NCBI GenBank assembly: GCA_028714855.1
Contig: JAQTLP010000004.1
Coordinates: forward strand, 80,158-144,157
Direction: 5' to 3'
Length of the DNA: 64,000 bases
From: Phycisphaerae bacterium
GTDB lineage: Bacteria; Planctomycetota; Phycisphaerae; Sedimentisphaerales; Anaerobacaceae
The notes below the pieces were generated by a model. That model saw nothing but the letters and a program-made list of their open reading frames with translations. It made no database searches and was not told where the DNA came from. The position numbers were made by a program, and so were the translations under genes. This document shows positions 45,729-54,804 of this stretch, piece by piece. How positions within the stretch are numbered: position 1 is the first letter of the stretch; every line of letters starts with the position of its first letter.

Positions 45729-46335
45729 CGAATTACAAAAAACCTGGCAAAAAGAAACAGGCATTTCAAAACTGACTGTCGACTCAGATTTGCTTCTTCG
45801 AGAAGTCAAGAGGAATAAAGAGCACTTTGAATCAACCATCTTCTGGCGGGATGTCCGAGAAGTGGGAGTGAGTTTTGCCCTCGCAGTATTTTTCTTGTAT
45901 CAAGGTATGAAATTGAACCTGTGGTTTTTATATCTTCCTGCATTGGCGTGTATTTTTGTGGGAGTTTTTATGGTAATTGACAGGGTTATTCAAAAGAAAA
46001 AAACACCGAAACCCAGTGCTCCTTTGGCGGGCTGTATCAAAATTTCGCTTGCACAGGTTAAGCATCAGATATGGTTGCTGAGGAATGTTCTCTGGTGGTA
46101 TCTGCTTCCATTAGCGGTTGGAGCAGCCTTGTTTTGGGGGCACGTAGGTTGGCGGGTCCGCAATGACAGCGGGACCGGATTGATATTCATCGGCGGATGC
46201 TTTGTCGGACTTATTATTCTTTGCACAGGTGTATATTATTTGAATCAATATGCCGTGCGGAAAGGATTGATGCCCCGAAAGCAGGAGCTTGAGGCGCTGC
46301 TGAAAAATCTCAGCAACGATAATAAAGCTACATAG
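45718..46335 (+). CDS. Membrane protein, likely anti-sigma partner
   Basis: 205 residues. A soluble N-terminus of about 45 residues is followed by four transmembrane helices (about 50-70, 72-92, 122-142, 152-174) and a short C-terminal tail. It lacks the HxxxCxxC zinc motif of ZAS anti-sigmas. Because its start overlaps the sigma gene, I infer that it holds the sigma factor at the membrane. No other family is recognised. Confidence 0.6.
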   Translation: MTFNELQKTWQKETGISKLTVDSDLLLREVKRNKEHFESTIFWRDVREVGVSFALAVFFLYQGMKLNLWFLYLPALACIFVGVFMVIDRVIQKKKTPKPSAPLAGCIKISLAQVKHQIWLLRNVLWWYLLPLAVGAALFWGHVGWRVRNDSGTGLIFIGGCFVGLIILCTGVYYLNQYAVRKGLMPRKQELEALLKNLSNDNKAT

Positions 46336-47836
46336 TCGTAGTCATCTCTGCAAAATACGAACTGCGGGCAAATGGCAAGGAGATAACCCATTTAAAGCCG
46401 AGGTCAGTTGCTTTTTGTTTCCACCAGTCGAATTTCGCAGGCGGTATGTATTGGACAACTTCGAGCGAATTTTTCGAGGGTTTAAGGTATTGGCCGATTG
46501 TGATTCTGTCACAGCCGGCGTCCCGCAAATCTCTTAAGGCTTGCTCTACCTCGGCATCTGTTTCTCCCAAGCCGAGCATAATCGATGATTTTGTTAGGGC
46601 GTCTTTATAAGTTTGGCTGGCCGATTTAAGCAGGTCTAAGGAGCGTTGATAATTTCCGCCGAGGCGGGCTTTTCGGTATAAAGAGGGGACGGTTTCGATA
46701 TTGTGCGCGAAAACAAACGGCAAAGCATCAGCCAGAATTTCGATAGCTTGCCCCTGACAATTTCGAAAGTCAGGCGTTAGTATTTCGAATTTCACGTCTG
46801 GGCATCTGTTTCTTATTTGGTTGATGCAATCGCGAAAGTGGCCTGCGCCGCCATCGGGCAGGTCATCGCGATTGACGCTGGTGATTACGAGGTATTTGGC
46901 GTTCATTTGCTCTGCCATCTCAGCTATTCTTGCCGGCTCGGTTGGGTCGGGCGGAAGGGGTTTGCCGCAGGTTACCGAGCAGAATTTACAATTCCGCGTG
47001 CAGACCTCGCCCAGAATCAGGACTGTTGCTGTGCCCCTTGACCAGCACTGGCCTCGGTTTGGACAGTTGGCATTATGGCATATTGTATTTACCTTGAGAG
47101 AGTTTAAGATTGTCTCAGTGGAATTGTATTTATCATCTGCTGGCAGAGGCCTTTTCAGCCATTCCGGCAATCTGCGCCGGCCGAGATGTCTTTTTAGAAT
47201 TCCAGACAATTGGTTTTTAACTTCATCCATCGGGTGTGTGATTGCGGTTTCGTTCAGTACGGATGTCATTTTGACGTTTTCAAGACCGCAGGGTATGATG
47301 TAATCGAAGATGCTCAAATCGTTCCGGATATTTATTGCCATGCCGTGGCTGGTTACAGATTTCGACACGCGCACGCCGACCGAAGCTATTTTTTTGTCGT
47401 TTACCCATAAGCCTGGAAAACCTTTTCGCCTTTGGGTTTTGACATTCAGTTGTTCCAGCAGCTCAATGCCGATAGCTTCAAGTTTTCGGATATATTCACT
47501 GATGTCTAAGCCAAGCTCTCGCAGATTTAGAATCGGGTAAAAAACCAGCTGTCCCGGATTGTGTGCCGTTGTTCCGCCGCCTCTTCGGACATCGACAACG
47601 TCTATATTCTGTTTTTTCAGACTTTCAATGTCTGCGCAAAGCTTGTTGGCGTTTTGCCGGGCGCCGAGAGTAATGACCGGCAGGTGCTCGGTGATTAAAA
47701 TGGTGTTCGATATTTCGCCATGCTGCCTTTCTTTGTGCAGTTGGTGCTGCTGCAGCAGGACGTCTCGGTAACCAGCAAGACCGCAATCGACAATACGTAA
47801 AGATGAGTTTTTAGTTTTTTCAGCTATTGTCAGCAC
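46328..47836 (-). CDS. lipBA: Fused octanoyltransferase-lipoyl synthase (LipB-LipA)
   Basis: 502 residues, GTG start. Residues about 1-220 are LipB: catalytic Lys in DKKIASVGVRV (K149), Cys in IIPCGLENV (C183) and the RRGGGTTAHNPGQ motif that holds octanoyl from acyl carrier protein. Residues about 222-502 are LipA: auxiliary cluster Cys 253, 258, 264 (ICHNANCPNRGQCW), radical SAM Cys 279, 283, 286 (CTRNCKFC) and the C-terminal RSSYFAE, whose Ser binds the auxiliary cluster. The whole pathway from octanoyl-ACP to lipoylated protein is thus in one chain. Both sets of key residues are intact. It ends opposite the anti-sigma gene with an 8-base overlap and follows birA. Confidence 0.92.
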   Translation of the reverse strand: MLTIAEKTKNSSLRIVDCGLAGYRDVLLQQHQLHKERQHGEISNTILITEHLPVITLGARQNANKLCADIESLKKQNIDVVDVRRGGGTTAHNPGQLVFYPILNLRELGLDISEYIRKLEAIGIELLEQLNVKTQRRKGFPGLWVNDKKIASVGVRVSKSVTSHGMAINIRNDLSIFDYIIPCGLENVKMTSVLNETAITHPMDEVKNQLSGILKRHLGRRRLPEWLKRPLPADDKYNSTETILNSLKVNTICHNANCPNRGQCWSRGTATVLILGEVCTRNCKFCSVTCGKPLPPDPTEPARIAEMAEQMNAKYLVITSVNRDDLPDGGAGHFRDCINQIRNRCPDVKFEILTPDFRNCQGQAIEILADALPFVFAHNIETVPSLYRKARLGGNYQRSLDLLKSASQTYKDALTKSSIMLGLGETDAEVEQALRDLRDAGCDRITIGQYLKPSKNSLEVVQYIPPAKFDWWKQKATDLGFKWVISLPFARSSYFAEMTTTM

Positions 47837-47882
47837 GATGATAATATAGCAGAAAAATAAGGATAGCGGAACTTAACGTTAA

Positions 47883-48668
47883 TTATTTTGCAATAGTGGT
47901 TTGAGCGGCGTGGAACATTCTGACGCCGCCGCGGTCGAGCTGGACAATTAAACCTTTTTCGGGATCGACGCCGATGCAGTTGCCGGTAAATTTCCTGCCG
48001 TTGTAAATGACTGTTATTCTCTGGTTCAGCAGGGTGTTTAGTTTGCGCCATCGGTCAATTATTTTTTTGCCTGTATCTTCCGCTGCTTCAAGCCAGTGGT
48101 CTAACGAGGAAAGTAGTCTCCTTGCCAGCGAGATGCGGTCGCATACCAATCGGCCTTCGATGTCGATGCTTGTCGCGGTTGTTTGCAGCTCGTCGGGGAA
48201 CAAGTTTTTCTTTTGGTGGCAGTTTATTCCTATGCCTATTATATAAGCGGTGCTGCCGTTGACCTTTTTTGACTCTACCATAATGCCCGCCACTTTTTTA
48301 CCATTTAAGATTATATCGTTAGGCCATTTGATTTTTGCGTGGCTGTGGGCGATTTTTCCGACGGCCTCGGCGACTGCTACGGGACAGGCCAGCGAGAGCA
48401 TCTCAGGGTTGCACTTGCAGGAGGTCAGAAGAATCGAACAAAGAATACTGTCGCAGCGCCTGCTGAGCCATTTGGCGCCGGTCCTGCCCCGGCCGGCGGT
48501 TTGCTCTTCGGCGAAGATTGCAAGGCCGTCGTTGTCTTTGTTTTTCGCGTATTCGGCGGCGATGTCATTTGTGCTCGATGTGTGATTGTAGACGAGGATT
48601 TTTCTGCCGATACGCTTGGTGTTTACCTTTATTTTGTCTGGGTCGAGATGTTCGTGCGCTGGAGACAT
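47883..48668 (-). CDS. birA: Biotin--protein ligase without DNA-binding domain
   Basis: 261 residues. Catalytic motif GRGRTGAKW (adenylate formation), KWPNDIILNGKKVAGIMVE, and a C-terminal SH3-like domain. No N-terminal winged helix, so it is a mono-functional ligase (class I) rather than a repressor. It attaches biotin to carboxyl carrier proteins. It lies 3 bases after the nadC stop and 47 bases before lipBA, so the genes form one operon with uvrB. Confidence 0.92.
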   Translation of the reverse strand: MSPAHEHLDPDKIKVNTKRIGRKILVYNHTSSTNDIAAEYAKNKDNDGLAIFAEEQTAGRGRTGAKWLSRRCDSILCSILLTSCKCNPEMLSLACPVAVAEAVGKIAHSHAKIKWPNDIILNGKKVAGIMVESKKVNGSTAYIIGIGINCHQKKNLFPDELQTTATSIDIEGRLVCDRISLARRLLSSLDHWLEAAEDTGKKIIDRWRKLNTLLNQRITVIYNGRKFTGNCIGVDPEKGLIVQLDRGGVRMFHAAQTTIAK

Positions 48669-48671
48669 AGT

Positions 48672-49544
48672 TCAACTGTCAACCGCAATGTCAACGGCCC
48701 TTGCCGAGTGAGTGATTTCACCTACGGCGATTCTGTCGATGCCGCACTGGGCAATAGCGGATACATTGCTCAGCGATATATTACCGGAGGCCTCGAGTAG
48801 CGGCCTCCTGCCTTTGCGGCACATTCTGTTTCGCATATCCACGGCGTGTTTTAACTGCCACTGGCCCATATTGTCGAGTAGCACAATGTCTATGCCAGGA
48901 ATCTTCAGGACGTAGTTCAGCTGGTCGTCAACGTGGTCGACTTCTACGGCGACAAATTTAGCGCCCTTTAATTTTTTTGCGCGTTCGATTATTTTTTTCA
49001 GTTTCGGGTAAAAGTTTCTGCCGAGTAGCGACAGATGGTTATCTTTAATCAGCACGGCGTCGTATAATCCGAGGCGGTGATTATGTCCGCCGCCGCAGCG
49101 GACGGCGTATTTTTCGATGGTTCGCCAGCCGGGCATTGTCTTTCGGGTGTCGTAGATTTTTGCTTTTGTCCCTTCAACAGCGCGGACAAATTTGCGAGTT
49201 GTCGTGGCTATACCGCTGAGCCGCTGCAGAAAATTGAGCATAACCCGCTCGGCGCTTAGCATGGCGCGCACCGGGCCTTTGATTGTGGCGATTTTACATC
49301 CGACATAAGCTACCTGGCCATCCTTTACAATGACCTTTAACTTAAGTCTCTTGTCGAAAGCAGCGAGGATTTCCTTGGCGATACCCATTCCGCACACCAC
49401 TATTTCCTCGCGGGATATGATATTTGTTTTGGCAATAACGTTGTCTTTAAAGAGAAGCTCGCTGGTTATATCGCCGCTGCCGAGGTCTTCTTCGATTGCC
49501 ATTTTGATTAGCTGGCGTGCTTCTTTGTTGTTCAGTTGTTTCAT
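48672..49544 (-). CDS. nadC: Nicotinate-nucleotide pyrophosphorylase (carboxylating)
   Basis: 290 residues. Converts quinolinate and PRPP to nicotinate mononucleotide. Key segments: ALxEDLG-type [70 protein letters not shown] and VEVDHVDD. The start overlaps the uvrB stop by four bases (ATGA). Confidence 0.95.
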   Translation of the reverse strand: MKQLNNKEARQLIKMAIEEDLGSGDITSELLFKDNVIAKTNIISREEIVVCGMGIAKEILAAFDKRLKLKVIVKDGQVAYVGCKIATIKGPVRAMLSAERVMLNFLQRLSGIATTTRKFVRAVEGTKAKIYDTRKTMPGWRTIEKYAVRCGGGHNHRLGLYDAVLIKDNHLSLLGRNFYPKLKKIIERAKKLKGAKFVAVEVDHVDDQLNYVLKIPGIDIVLLDNMGQWQLKHAVDMRNRMCRKGRRPLLEASGNISLSNVSAIAQCGIDRIAVGEITHSARAVDIAVDS

Positions 49545-51583
49545 TTGAATTTTTCCCTTTGCTTTTTCGCGGCTAAAAAGCTTCTTTTCTTTTTCTTCGA
49601 TTCTATGAGGGCGAATTCCGGCAGTTCTTTCAGTTCCTGCAGCTGGTCTCGCAGAAAAGCCGCCTTTTCGAAATCCAGCTCCTGTGCCGCTTCGAGCATT
49701 TCTTTCTCAATCTGGCCGGCCAGTTCTACCTTGTCATATTCACGTTCTTCGAACCGGATCGCCTCGCGGGCGGTCTTTCTTGCCTTTATCTGCTCGGTCA
49801 GACTGCTGCGAATCTCCTTTTTTATCGTTTCAGGCGTAATATTATGCTCTTTATTGAATTGTAGTTGAATTTTACGCCGTCTTTCAGTTTCGTCAATAGC
49901 TTTTTGCATCGATTTGGTGATGGTATCGGCGTATAAAAAGACGGTGGCGTTGATATTTCGTGCGGTTCTGCCGATTGTTTGTATCAGCGAAATATGACTT
50001 CGCAGGAATCCTTCTTTGTCAGCATCGAGAATTGCGACGGCTGATACCTCCGGCAAATCAAGTCCTTCCCGCAGCAGATTGATTCCGACCAGCACGTCAA
50101 ATTCGCCGTTGCGAAGGTCGCGCAGGATCTCGATTCTTTCGAGCGTGTCGATTTCGCTGTGCAGGTAGCGGCATTTAAAACCTTTCTTCGTAATAAAGCC
50201 CGCTAGGTCTTCGGCCATTCTTTTTGTCAGCGTTGTAACGAGTATTCGCTCTTTGGCCTTGACCCGTTTTTCGATTTCACCGAGTAGATGCTGTACCTGA
50301 TTGCCGGCCGGATGAACGAAAATTTCCGGGTCCACCAGTCCCGTTGGTCTTATGATTTGCTCGATGACCTCGTTGTTGCATTTTTCCAGCTCGAAATCGC
50401 CGGGCGTCGCGGAAACGAAAACGACCTTTGCCCATTTCTCCTGAAACTCTTCGAACCGTAAAGGTCTGTTATCCAGAGCGCTTGGCAGTCTGAATCCATG
50501 CTCAACTAAGATGTTTTTCCTGCTCCTGTCTCCGGCCCACATCGCTCGTATCTGCGGTATCGTAACGTGCGATTCGTCTATGAATAATAAAAAGTCCTTC
50601 GGGAAATAGTCAATCAGTGTATAAGGTTTGGCTCCCGGTGGCAGGCCTGCCAGGTGCCTTGCGTAATTTTCAATGCCGCTGCAGTAACCGACCTCCTGCA
50701 TCATTTCAATGTCATACATCGTTCGGGCCTTCAGCCGCTGCGCTTCGAGAAGTTTGCCTTCCTGGTTGAATTGCTGAAGCCGTTCTTTCAGCTCGGCCTT
50801 TATGCTCTCTATCGCTGACTCGACCCGCTCGGCGGGCATAATGTAATGCTCAGCCGGATAGATAAAGACCTGCTCTTCAACGGCAAGGGTCTCTGCTGAC
50901 GTGGGATTTATATAGCTGATTTTTTCGACGCGGTCGCCGAAAAATTCGAAGCGGATAGCGAAAGTTTCGTAAGATGGGTACAGCTCGACCACGTCGCCTC
51001 GAACGCGGAATTTACCCCTCGCGAAGTCGAAATCGTTTCTGGTGTATTGCAGATCTGCGAATCTGCCGAGAAGGTCGTTTCTGTCGATTCTGTCGCCCGT
51101 TCGCACGGCTACTACCGATGCTTTGTAGTCTTCCGGCGAACCCAAACCGAAAATGCAGGAGACGGATGCGACAATAATGCAATCGTTTCTTGTCGACAGG
51201 CTTGTAGTCGTTGAAAGCCGCAGACGGTCGAGGTCGGCGTTTTTCGAGGCGTCCTTTTCTATGTAAATATCGCGCTGCGGGATATAGGCCTCCGGCTGAT
51301 AGTAATCGTAATAGCTGACGAAATATTCGACAGCATTTTCTGGAAACAGCTCCTTGAATTCCTCGTAAAGCTGGGCGGCCAGCGTCTTATTGTGCGATAT
51401 GACAAGGGCCGGCCTGTCGAGTTGAGCCAGGGTCTGGGCCATTGTGAATGTCTTGCCGCTGCCCGTTACGCCCATAAGCGTCTGGAATTTCTTGCCTGCG
51501 CGCAGACCCTCTACAAGCCGCTTTATCGCTTCCGGCTGGTCACCCGCGGGACTGAACGAACTATTTAGTTTGAATATGCCCAT
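49541..51583 (-). CDS. uvrB: UvrABC system protein B
   Basis: 680 residues. Helicase motif I ([13 protein letters not shown]), the [16 protein letters not shown] beta-hairpin that probes DNA damage, DESH box ([11 protein letters not shown]), motifs IV-VI ([24 protein letters not shown]), and a C-terminal UVR domain that binds UvrC. Nucleotide excision repair. First gene of the operon with nadC, birA and lipBA. Confidence 0.97.
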   Translation of the reverse strand: MGIFKLNSSFSPAGDQPEAIKRLVEGLRAGKKFQTLMGVTGSGKTFTMAQTLAQLDRPALVISHNKTLAAQLYEEFKELFPENAVEYFVSYYDYYQPEAYIPQRDIYIEKDASKNADLDRLRLSTTTSLSTRNDCIIVASVSCIFGLGSPEDYKASVVAVRTGDRIDRNDLLGRFADLQYTRNDFDFARGKFRVRGDVVELYPSYETFAIRFEFFGDRVEKISYINPTSAETLAVEEQVFIYPAEHYIMPAERVESAIESIKAELKERLQQFNQEGKLLEAQRLKARTMYDIEMMQEVGYCSGIENYARHLAGLPPGAKPYTLIDYFPKDFLLFIDESHVTIPQIRAMWAGDRSRKNILVEHGFRLPSALDNRPLRFEEFQEKWAKVVFVSATPGDFELEKCNNEVIEQIIRPTGLVDPEIFVHPAGNQVQHLLGEIEKRVKAKERILVTTLTKRMAEDLAGFITKKGFKCRYLHSEIDTLERIEILRDLRNGEFDVLVGINLLREGLDLPEVSAVAILDADKEGFLRSHISLIQTIGRTARNINATVFLYADTITKSMQKAIDETERRRKIQLQFNKEHNITPETIKKEIRSSLTEQIKARKTAREAIRFEEREYDKVELAGQIEKEMLEAAQELDFEKAAFLRDQLQELKELPEFALIESKKKKRSFLAAKKQREKFK

Positions 51584-51647
51584 TTGATAGTCTCAAAACA
51601 ACTTATTCTACGCCCGGAAGCTGCAAAACTCAAGGAAAAGGGCGGGG

Positions 51648-51676
51648 TTGACATAGCTGTTTCAAACTGGGACAAT
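51648..51676 (+). promoter_or_regulatory. Candidate promoter of the small lipoprotein gene
   Basis: TTGACA at 51648-51653 and GACAAT at 51671-51676 with 17 bases between. It lies 35 bases before the lipoprotein ATG. The -10 box is imperfect. Confidence 0.35.
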
Positions 51677-51710
51677 CGCAGCCAAAGATAAAATCAAGGG
51701 GTAAAGTGAA

Positions 51711-52031
51711 ATGAAAAATATAATTCTTCTTATGGTTATGGCTTGTCTGCTCTCCGGTTGCGCCGGCAAAGGACAGACACTGATGAATATCAAGACCGAA
51801 GCGGACGTCACAGCCAAACAGCCTTTGCCGGTAAAGGTAATGCCTCATGATGAGAAACCGTTGCAGATCCAGATTGTCCCGGATGAGATTATCGTTGGAG
51901 CGGTTATTGCCTCTTTGATAGCTGTTGTTGCAACAATTTTCGCTGCAATTGCAGCCTGGCGTGCCGCTGACAGTGCTAAGCGTGCTGCGAAGGAACTCTC
52001 GAAAATTTTAAAAACAAACTTGAAGAAATAA
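51711..52031 (+). CDS. Small lipoprotein with membrane helix
   Basis: 106 residues. Lipobox LLSGC (Cys 17) and, near the C-terminus, a hydrophobic helix (EIIVGAVIASLIAVVATIFAAIAAW, about 59-83) followed by a basic helix (KRAAKELSKILKTNLKK). Having both a lipid anchor and a membrane helix is unusual. No family recognised. It is directly followed by priA (6 bases). Confidence 0.6.
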   Translation: MKNIILLMVMACLLSGCAGKGQTLMNIKTEADVTAKQPLPVKVMPHDEKPLQIQIVPDEIIVGAVIASLIAVVATIFAAIAAWRAADSAKRAAKELSKILKTNLKK

Positions 52032-52037
52032 GGCGTA

Positions 52038-54413
52038 TTGAAGGTGCGTAAGTATCAAACGGAGAGTTTGTTTGAGACGGATGACGTCCAGCAAAGCAAA
52101 TGCAGTCATATTATTCGCGTGGCTTTTGAGTCTGCGGCGGATATGGAATTTGACTACCTTGTGCCGGACGAATTCTGGCCGATTGAGCCGGGGCAGCGGG
52201 TCGAGGCCCCGTTCGGCAGGGGTAATAAGCTCGAAAAAGGTTTTTGTGTTGAAATAATATCGGGGGAACAAAGCCGCAAAGACACAAAAGGAAAAGGCCG
52301 TGAATTTAAATTAAAAAAGGTTTGCGGTGTAATTGATAAAGAGCCGTTGCTGAATGCCGATTTGTTGGAACTGGCTCGGTGGATTGCCGGTTACTATGTC
52401 TGTCCTCTGGGGCAGGTCCTTGCTGCAATGGTGCCGGGGGCGGTGAAAAAAGGAGCGGGGGTCAAAACAGAAAGACAAATTTATCTCGCTGGCGTTGCTG
52501 AAGGGACAATCGAAAAATTAAGGGGCAAAAAGCAGAAACAAATCATCGAATACCTGCAGCGGAAAAAAGCCTTTAATTCTGACTCGGCGGCGGACCTGCA
52601 AAGTTTATTGGCAGAGCTTGACTGCACAAGTGAACCCTTAAAGAGCTTAGCTGAAAAACAGCTCATCAAAATAGTTCGCAGGACGGTATTAAAATCGCTG
52701 CCGGCTATTCCCGCGGGGATGGTGATAAAAACCGACCGCGTTGTATTGAATCAGGAGCAGCAAAAGGCATTAGCTCATTTTAAGGCCAAAATAGATTCGG
52801 GCGAGTTCGGCGTCACGCTTTTATACGGCGTCACCGACAGCGGCAAGACCGAGCTTTATATAAGGTCAATTGAGGCGGTTTTGCAAAAGGGCATGGGCGC
52901 TATCGTCCTGCTGCCGGAAATCGCCCTTACCGCCCAAACCGTTCAGCGGTTCAGCTCAAGGTTTAAAAAAATAGCTGTGATGCATTCTGGCCTGACTTCC
53001 GCCCAGCGCAACGCCCAGTGGCATAAAATAAGAGATGGCGAAGCAGATGTTGTTATCGGCGCCCGCTCGGCGGTTTTTGCGCCGCTGCCGAAGCTCGGCC
53101 TTGTCGTTGTTGACGAAGAGCATGAGCCGAGCTTCAAGCAGGATACTGCCCCCCGTTATAATGGACGGGACGTGGCGATAAAATGGGCGCAGCTGTCAAA
53201 CGCACATTGTATTTTAGGCAGCGCAACACCCTCGCTGGAGACGCTTTATAACAGCCAAAATAAAAAGTATTTTAGTATGATGCGTTTGCCCAAAAGGGTG
53301 ATGGACCTGTCCTTTCCCGAGATGAGACTCATTGATTTGCGGAACGAATTTCACACAAAGGAAGGCATAAATCTGATTTCCGAGCCGCTTGCCGAACATC
53401 TGGAAAAAGTGCTGGCTAAAGGCGAGCAGGCAATTTTGCTTTTGAACAGACGCGGTTACAGTAATTTTGTTTTCTGCCCGTCGTGCAAATATACGCTGCA
53501 CTGCCGGAATTGCGATGTAACTTTGACGTTTCACAAATCGCCGCCTCGCGATGGCAGCCGGATGCGGACGGTTACAGGCAAACATATAGATTACGGTTTC
53601 GCGGTATGTCACTATTGCGGGGCGCAGACCCTCGTGCCGCAGAAATGTCCTTTGTGTGGTGCCGGCTTTGCGATGTTCGGGTTTGGCTCGCAAAGGCTCG
53701 AAGGTGAGCTGGCTAAAAAGTTCTCGCAGGCCCGTATAGCGCGTGTTGACAGCGATTCTATGGCCGGGCGCGACTATTACCACGTCCTTAGGGATTTCAG
53801 CGATGGCAAAATAGATATATTGGCCGGAACACAAATGCTGGCCAAGGGTCTGCATTTTCCGAACGTAACACTGGTCGGCATTATCAGCGCCGATACCTGC
53901 CTTTATCTGCCGGATTTCAGGGCGAACGAGCGGACGTTCCAGTTGATTTCTCACGTGGCCGGCCGCGCGGGACGCTCTGTGAAAAAAGGAGTGGTATTTG
54001 TTCAAACATTCCTGCCGGACCAGCCGGCCATACAATTTGCGCTCAAAAATGATTTCGACGGGTTTGTTAAAGAGGAGTTAAAGCACCGCAGGGCCTGCAA
54101 TTTGCCCCCGTTTTGGCGGTTGGCCGGTGTGATTATGCGGGACAGGAATTTCGATAGACTCGAAGCCGCTTCTGTTGTGATACGCAGGAAGGTCGATGAT
54201 ATTGTAAAACGAGACGACCTGAAGGTGACTGTCAGGGGGCCGATGCCGGCGGTGATAAATCGGATACAGCAGTTCCACAGGATGCAGATAATTATCCAGT
54301 CGGCCAAAGCTGAAACTATACAGCGATTATTTACAACGCTCCGGGCCGACCTGTGGCGGCTTCGTCCCGCAGTCAAGGTCGCCATAGATATAGACCCTGT
54401 CAACTTATTGTAG
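52038..54413 (+). CDS. priA: Primosomal protein N' (replication restart helicase)
   Basis: 791 residues. DNA-binding domain at the N-terminus (FDYLVPDEFWPIEPGQRVEAPFG), helicase motif I GVTDSGKTELY, DEEH box (VVVDEEHEPSFKQ), two zinc sites (CPSCKYTLHCRNCDV and CHYCGAQTLVPQKCPLCGAG) and a C-terminal domain. Reloads the replisome at stalled forks. Start is TTG at 52038; GTG at 52044 is an alternative. Confidence 0.95.
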   Translation: MKVRKYQTESLFETDDVQQSKCSHIIRVAFESAADMEFDYLVPDEFWPIEPGQRVEAPFGRGNKLEKGFCVEIISGEQSRKDTKGKGREFKLKKVCGVIDKEPLLNADLLELARWIAGYYVCPLGQVLAAMVPGAVKKGAGVKTERQIYLAGVAEGTIEKLRGKKQKQIIEYLQRKKAFNSDSAADLQSLLAELDCTSEPLKSLAEKQLIKIVRRTVLKSLPAIPAGMVIKTDRVVLNQEQQKALAHFKAKIDSGEFGVTLLYGVTDSGKTELYIRSIEAVLQKGMGAIVLLPEIALTAQTVQRFSSRFKKIAVMHSGLTSAQRNAQWHKIRDGEADVVIGARSAVFAPLPKLGLVVVDEEHEPSFKQDTAPRYNGRDVAIKWAQLSNAHCILGSATPSLETLYNSQNKKYFSMMRLPKRVMDLSFPEMRLIDLRNEFHTKEGINLISEPLAEHLEKVLAKGEQAILLLNRRGYSNFVFCPSCKYTLHCRNCDVTLTFHKSPPRDGSRMRTVTGKHIDYGFAVCHYCGAQTLVPQKCPLCGAGFAMFGFGSQRLEGELAKKFSQARIARVDSDSMAGRDYYHVLRDFSDGKIDILAGTQMLAKGLHFPNVTLVGIISADTCLYLPDFRANERTFQLISHVAGRAGRSVKKGVVFVQTFLPDQPAIQFALKNDFDGFVKEELKHRRACNLPPFWRLAGVIMRDRNFDRLEAASVVIRRKVDDIVKRDDLKVTVRGPMPAVINRIQQFHRMQIIIQSAKAETIQRLFTTLRADLWRLRPAVKVAIDIDPVNLL

Positions 54414-54461
54414 CTTGCAATTCCGGCATTTATGTGCTATATTTCCCATTTCTATGTCTTT

Positions 54462-54536
54462 CGGGGCGTAGCTCAGCTTGGATAGAGCGCTTGGTTCGGG
54501 ACCAAGAGGCCGGTGGTTCAAATCCACTCGCCCCGA
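54462..54536 (+). tRNA. tRNA-Pro (anticodon CGG)
   Basis: Cloverleaf: acceptor CGGGGCG/CGCCCCG, D-stem GCTC/GAGC, anticodon stem CTTGG/CCAAG with loop TTCGGGA (anticodon CGG at 54497-54499), T-stem GGTGG/CCACT with TTCAAAT, discriminator A. The 3' CCA is not encoded. A T-run follows. Confidence 0.96.
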
Positions 54537-54559
54537 TTTTTTACTAATGAGGGTTTGTG

Positions 54560-54769
54560 ATGCCGATTTTTGAATATAAATGCGATAAATGTGGCAAGAT
54601 AACCGAGTTGCTTGAAACAAGCGGCAGCCGCGGCGTTAGGAGCTGTGCTCATTGCGGCAGCAGCAAACTGACAAAACAGATTTCGGTATTTTCGGCGCAG
54701 GTCAAGGCGGGGCAATCAAAAAAATGCTTCGGCTGCAGCGATAACACCTGTCCTCATTCGAACGGGTAA
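54560..54769 (+). CDS. FmdB-family zinc-ribbon protein
   Basis: 69 residues. MPIFEYKCDKCGKITELLE and CAHCGSSKLTKQISVFSA form the typical zinc ribbon (CxxC...CxxC) of this family; a second Cys set (CFGCSDNTC) follows. Probably binds zinc; function of the family is unclear. GAGGG precedes ATG 54560. The gene lies between the tRNA and leuS. Confidence 0.85.
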   Translation: MPIFEYKCDKCGKITELLETSGSRGVRSCAHCGSSKLTKQISVFSAQVKAGQSKKCFGCSDNTCPHSNG

Positions 54770-54804
54770 ATACTCGTAAATATGAAACGGTAAAATAGGA
54801 AGCA

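Noticed and set aside
46328-47836. Two separate genes misread as one
   Set aside because: The reading frame is continuous, with no internal stop and no ribosome site at the junction, so a true fusion is more likely.
54770-54804. T-box or amino-acid leader before leuS
   Set aside because: The gap is too short and shows no stem or leader peptide.
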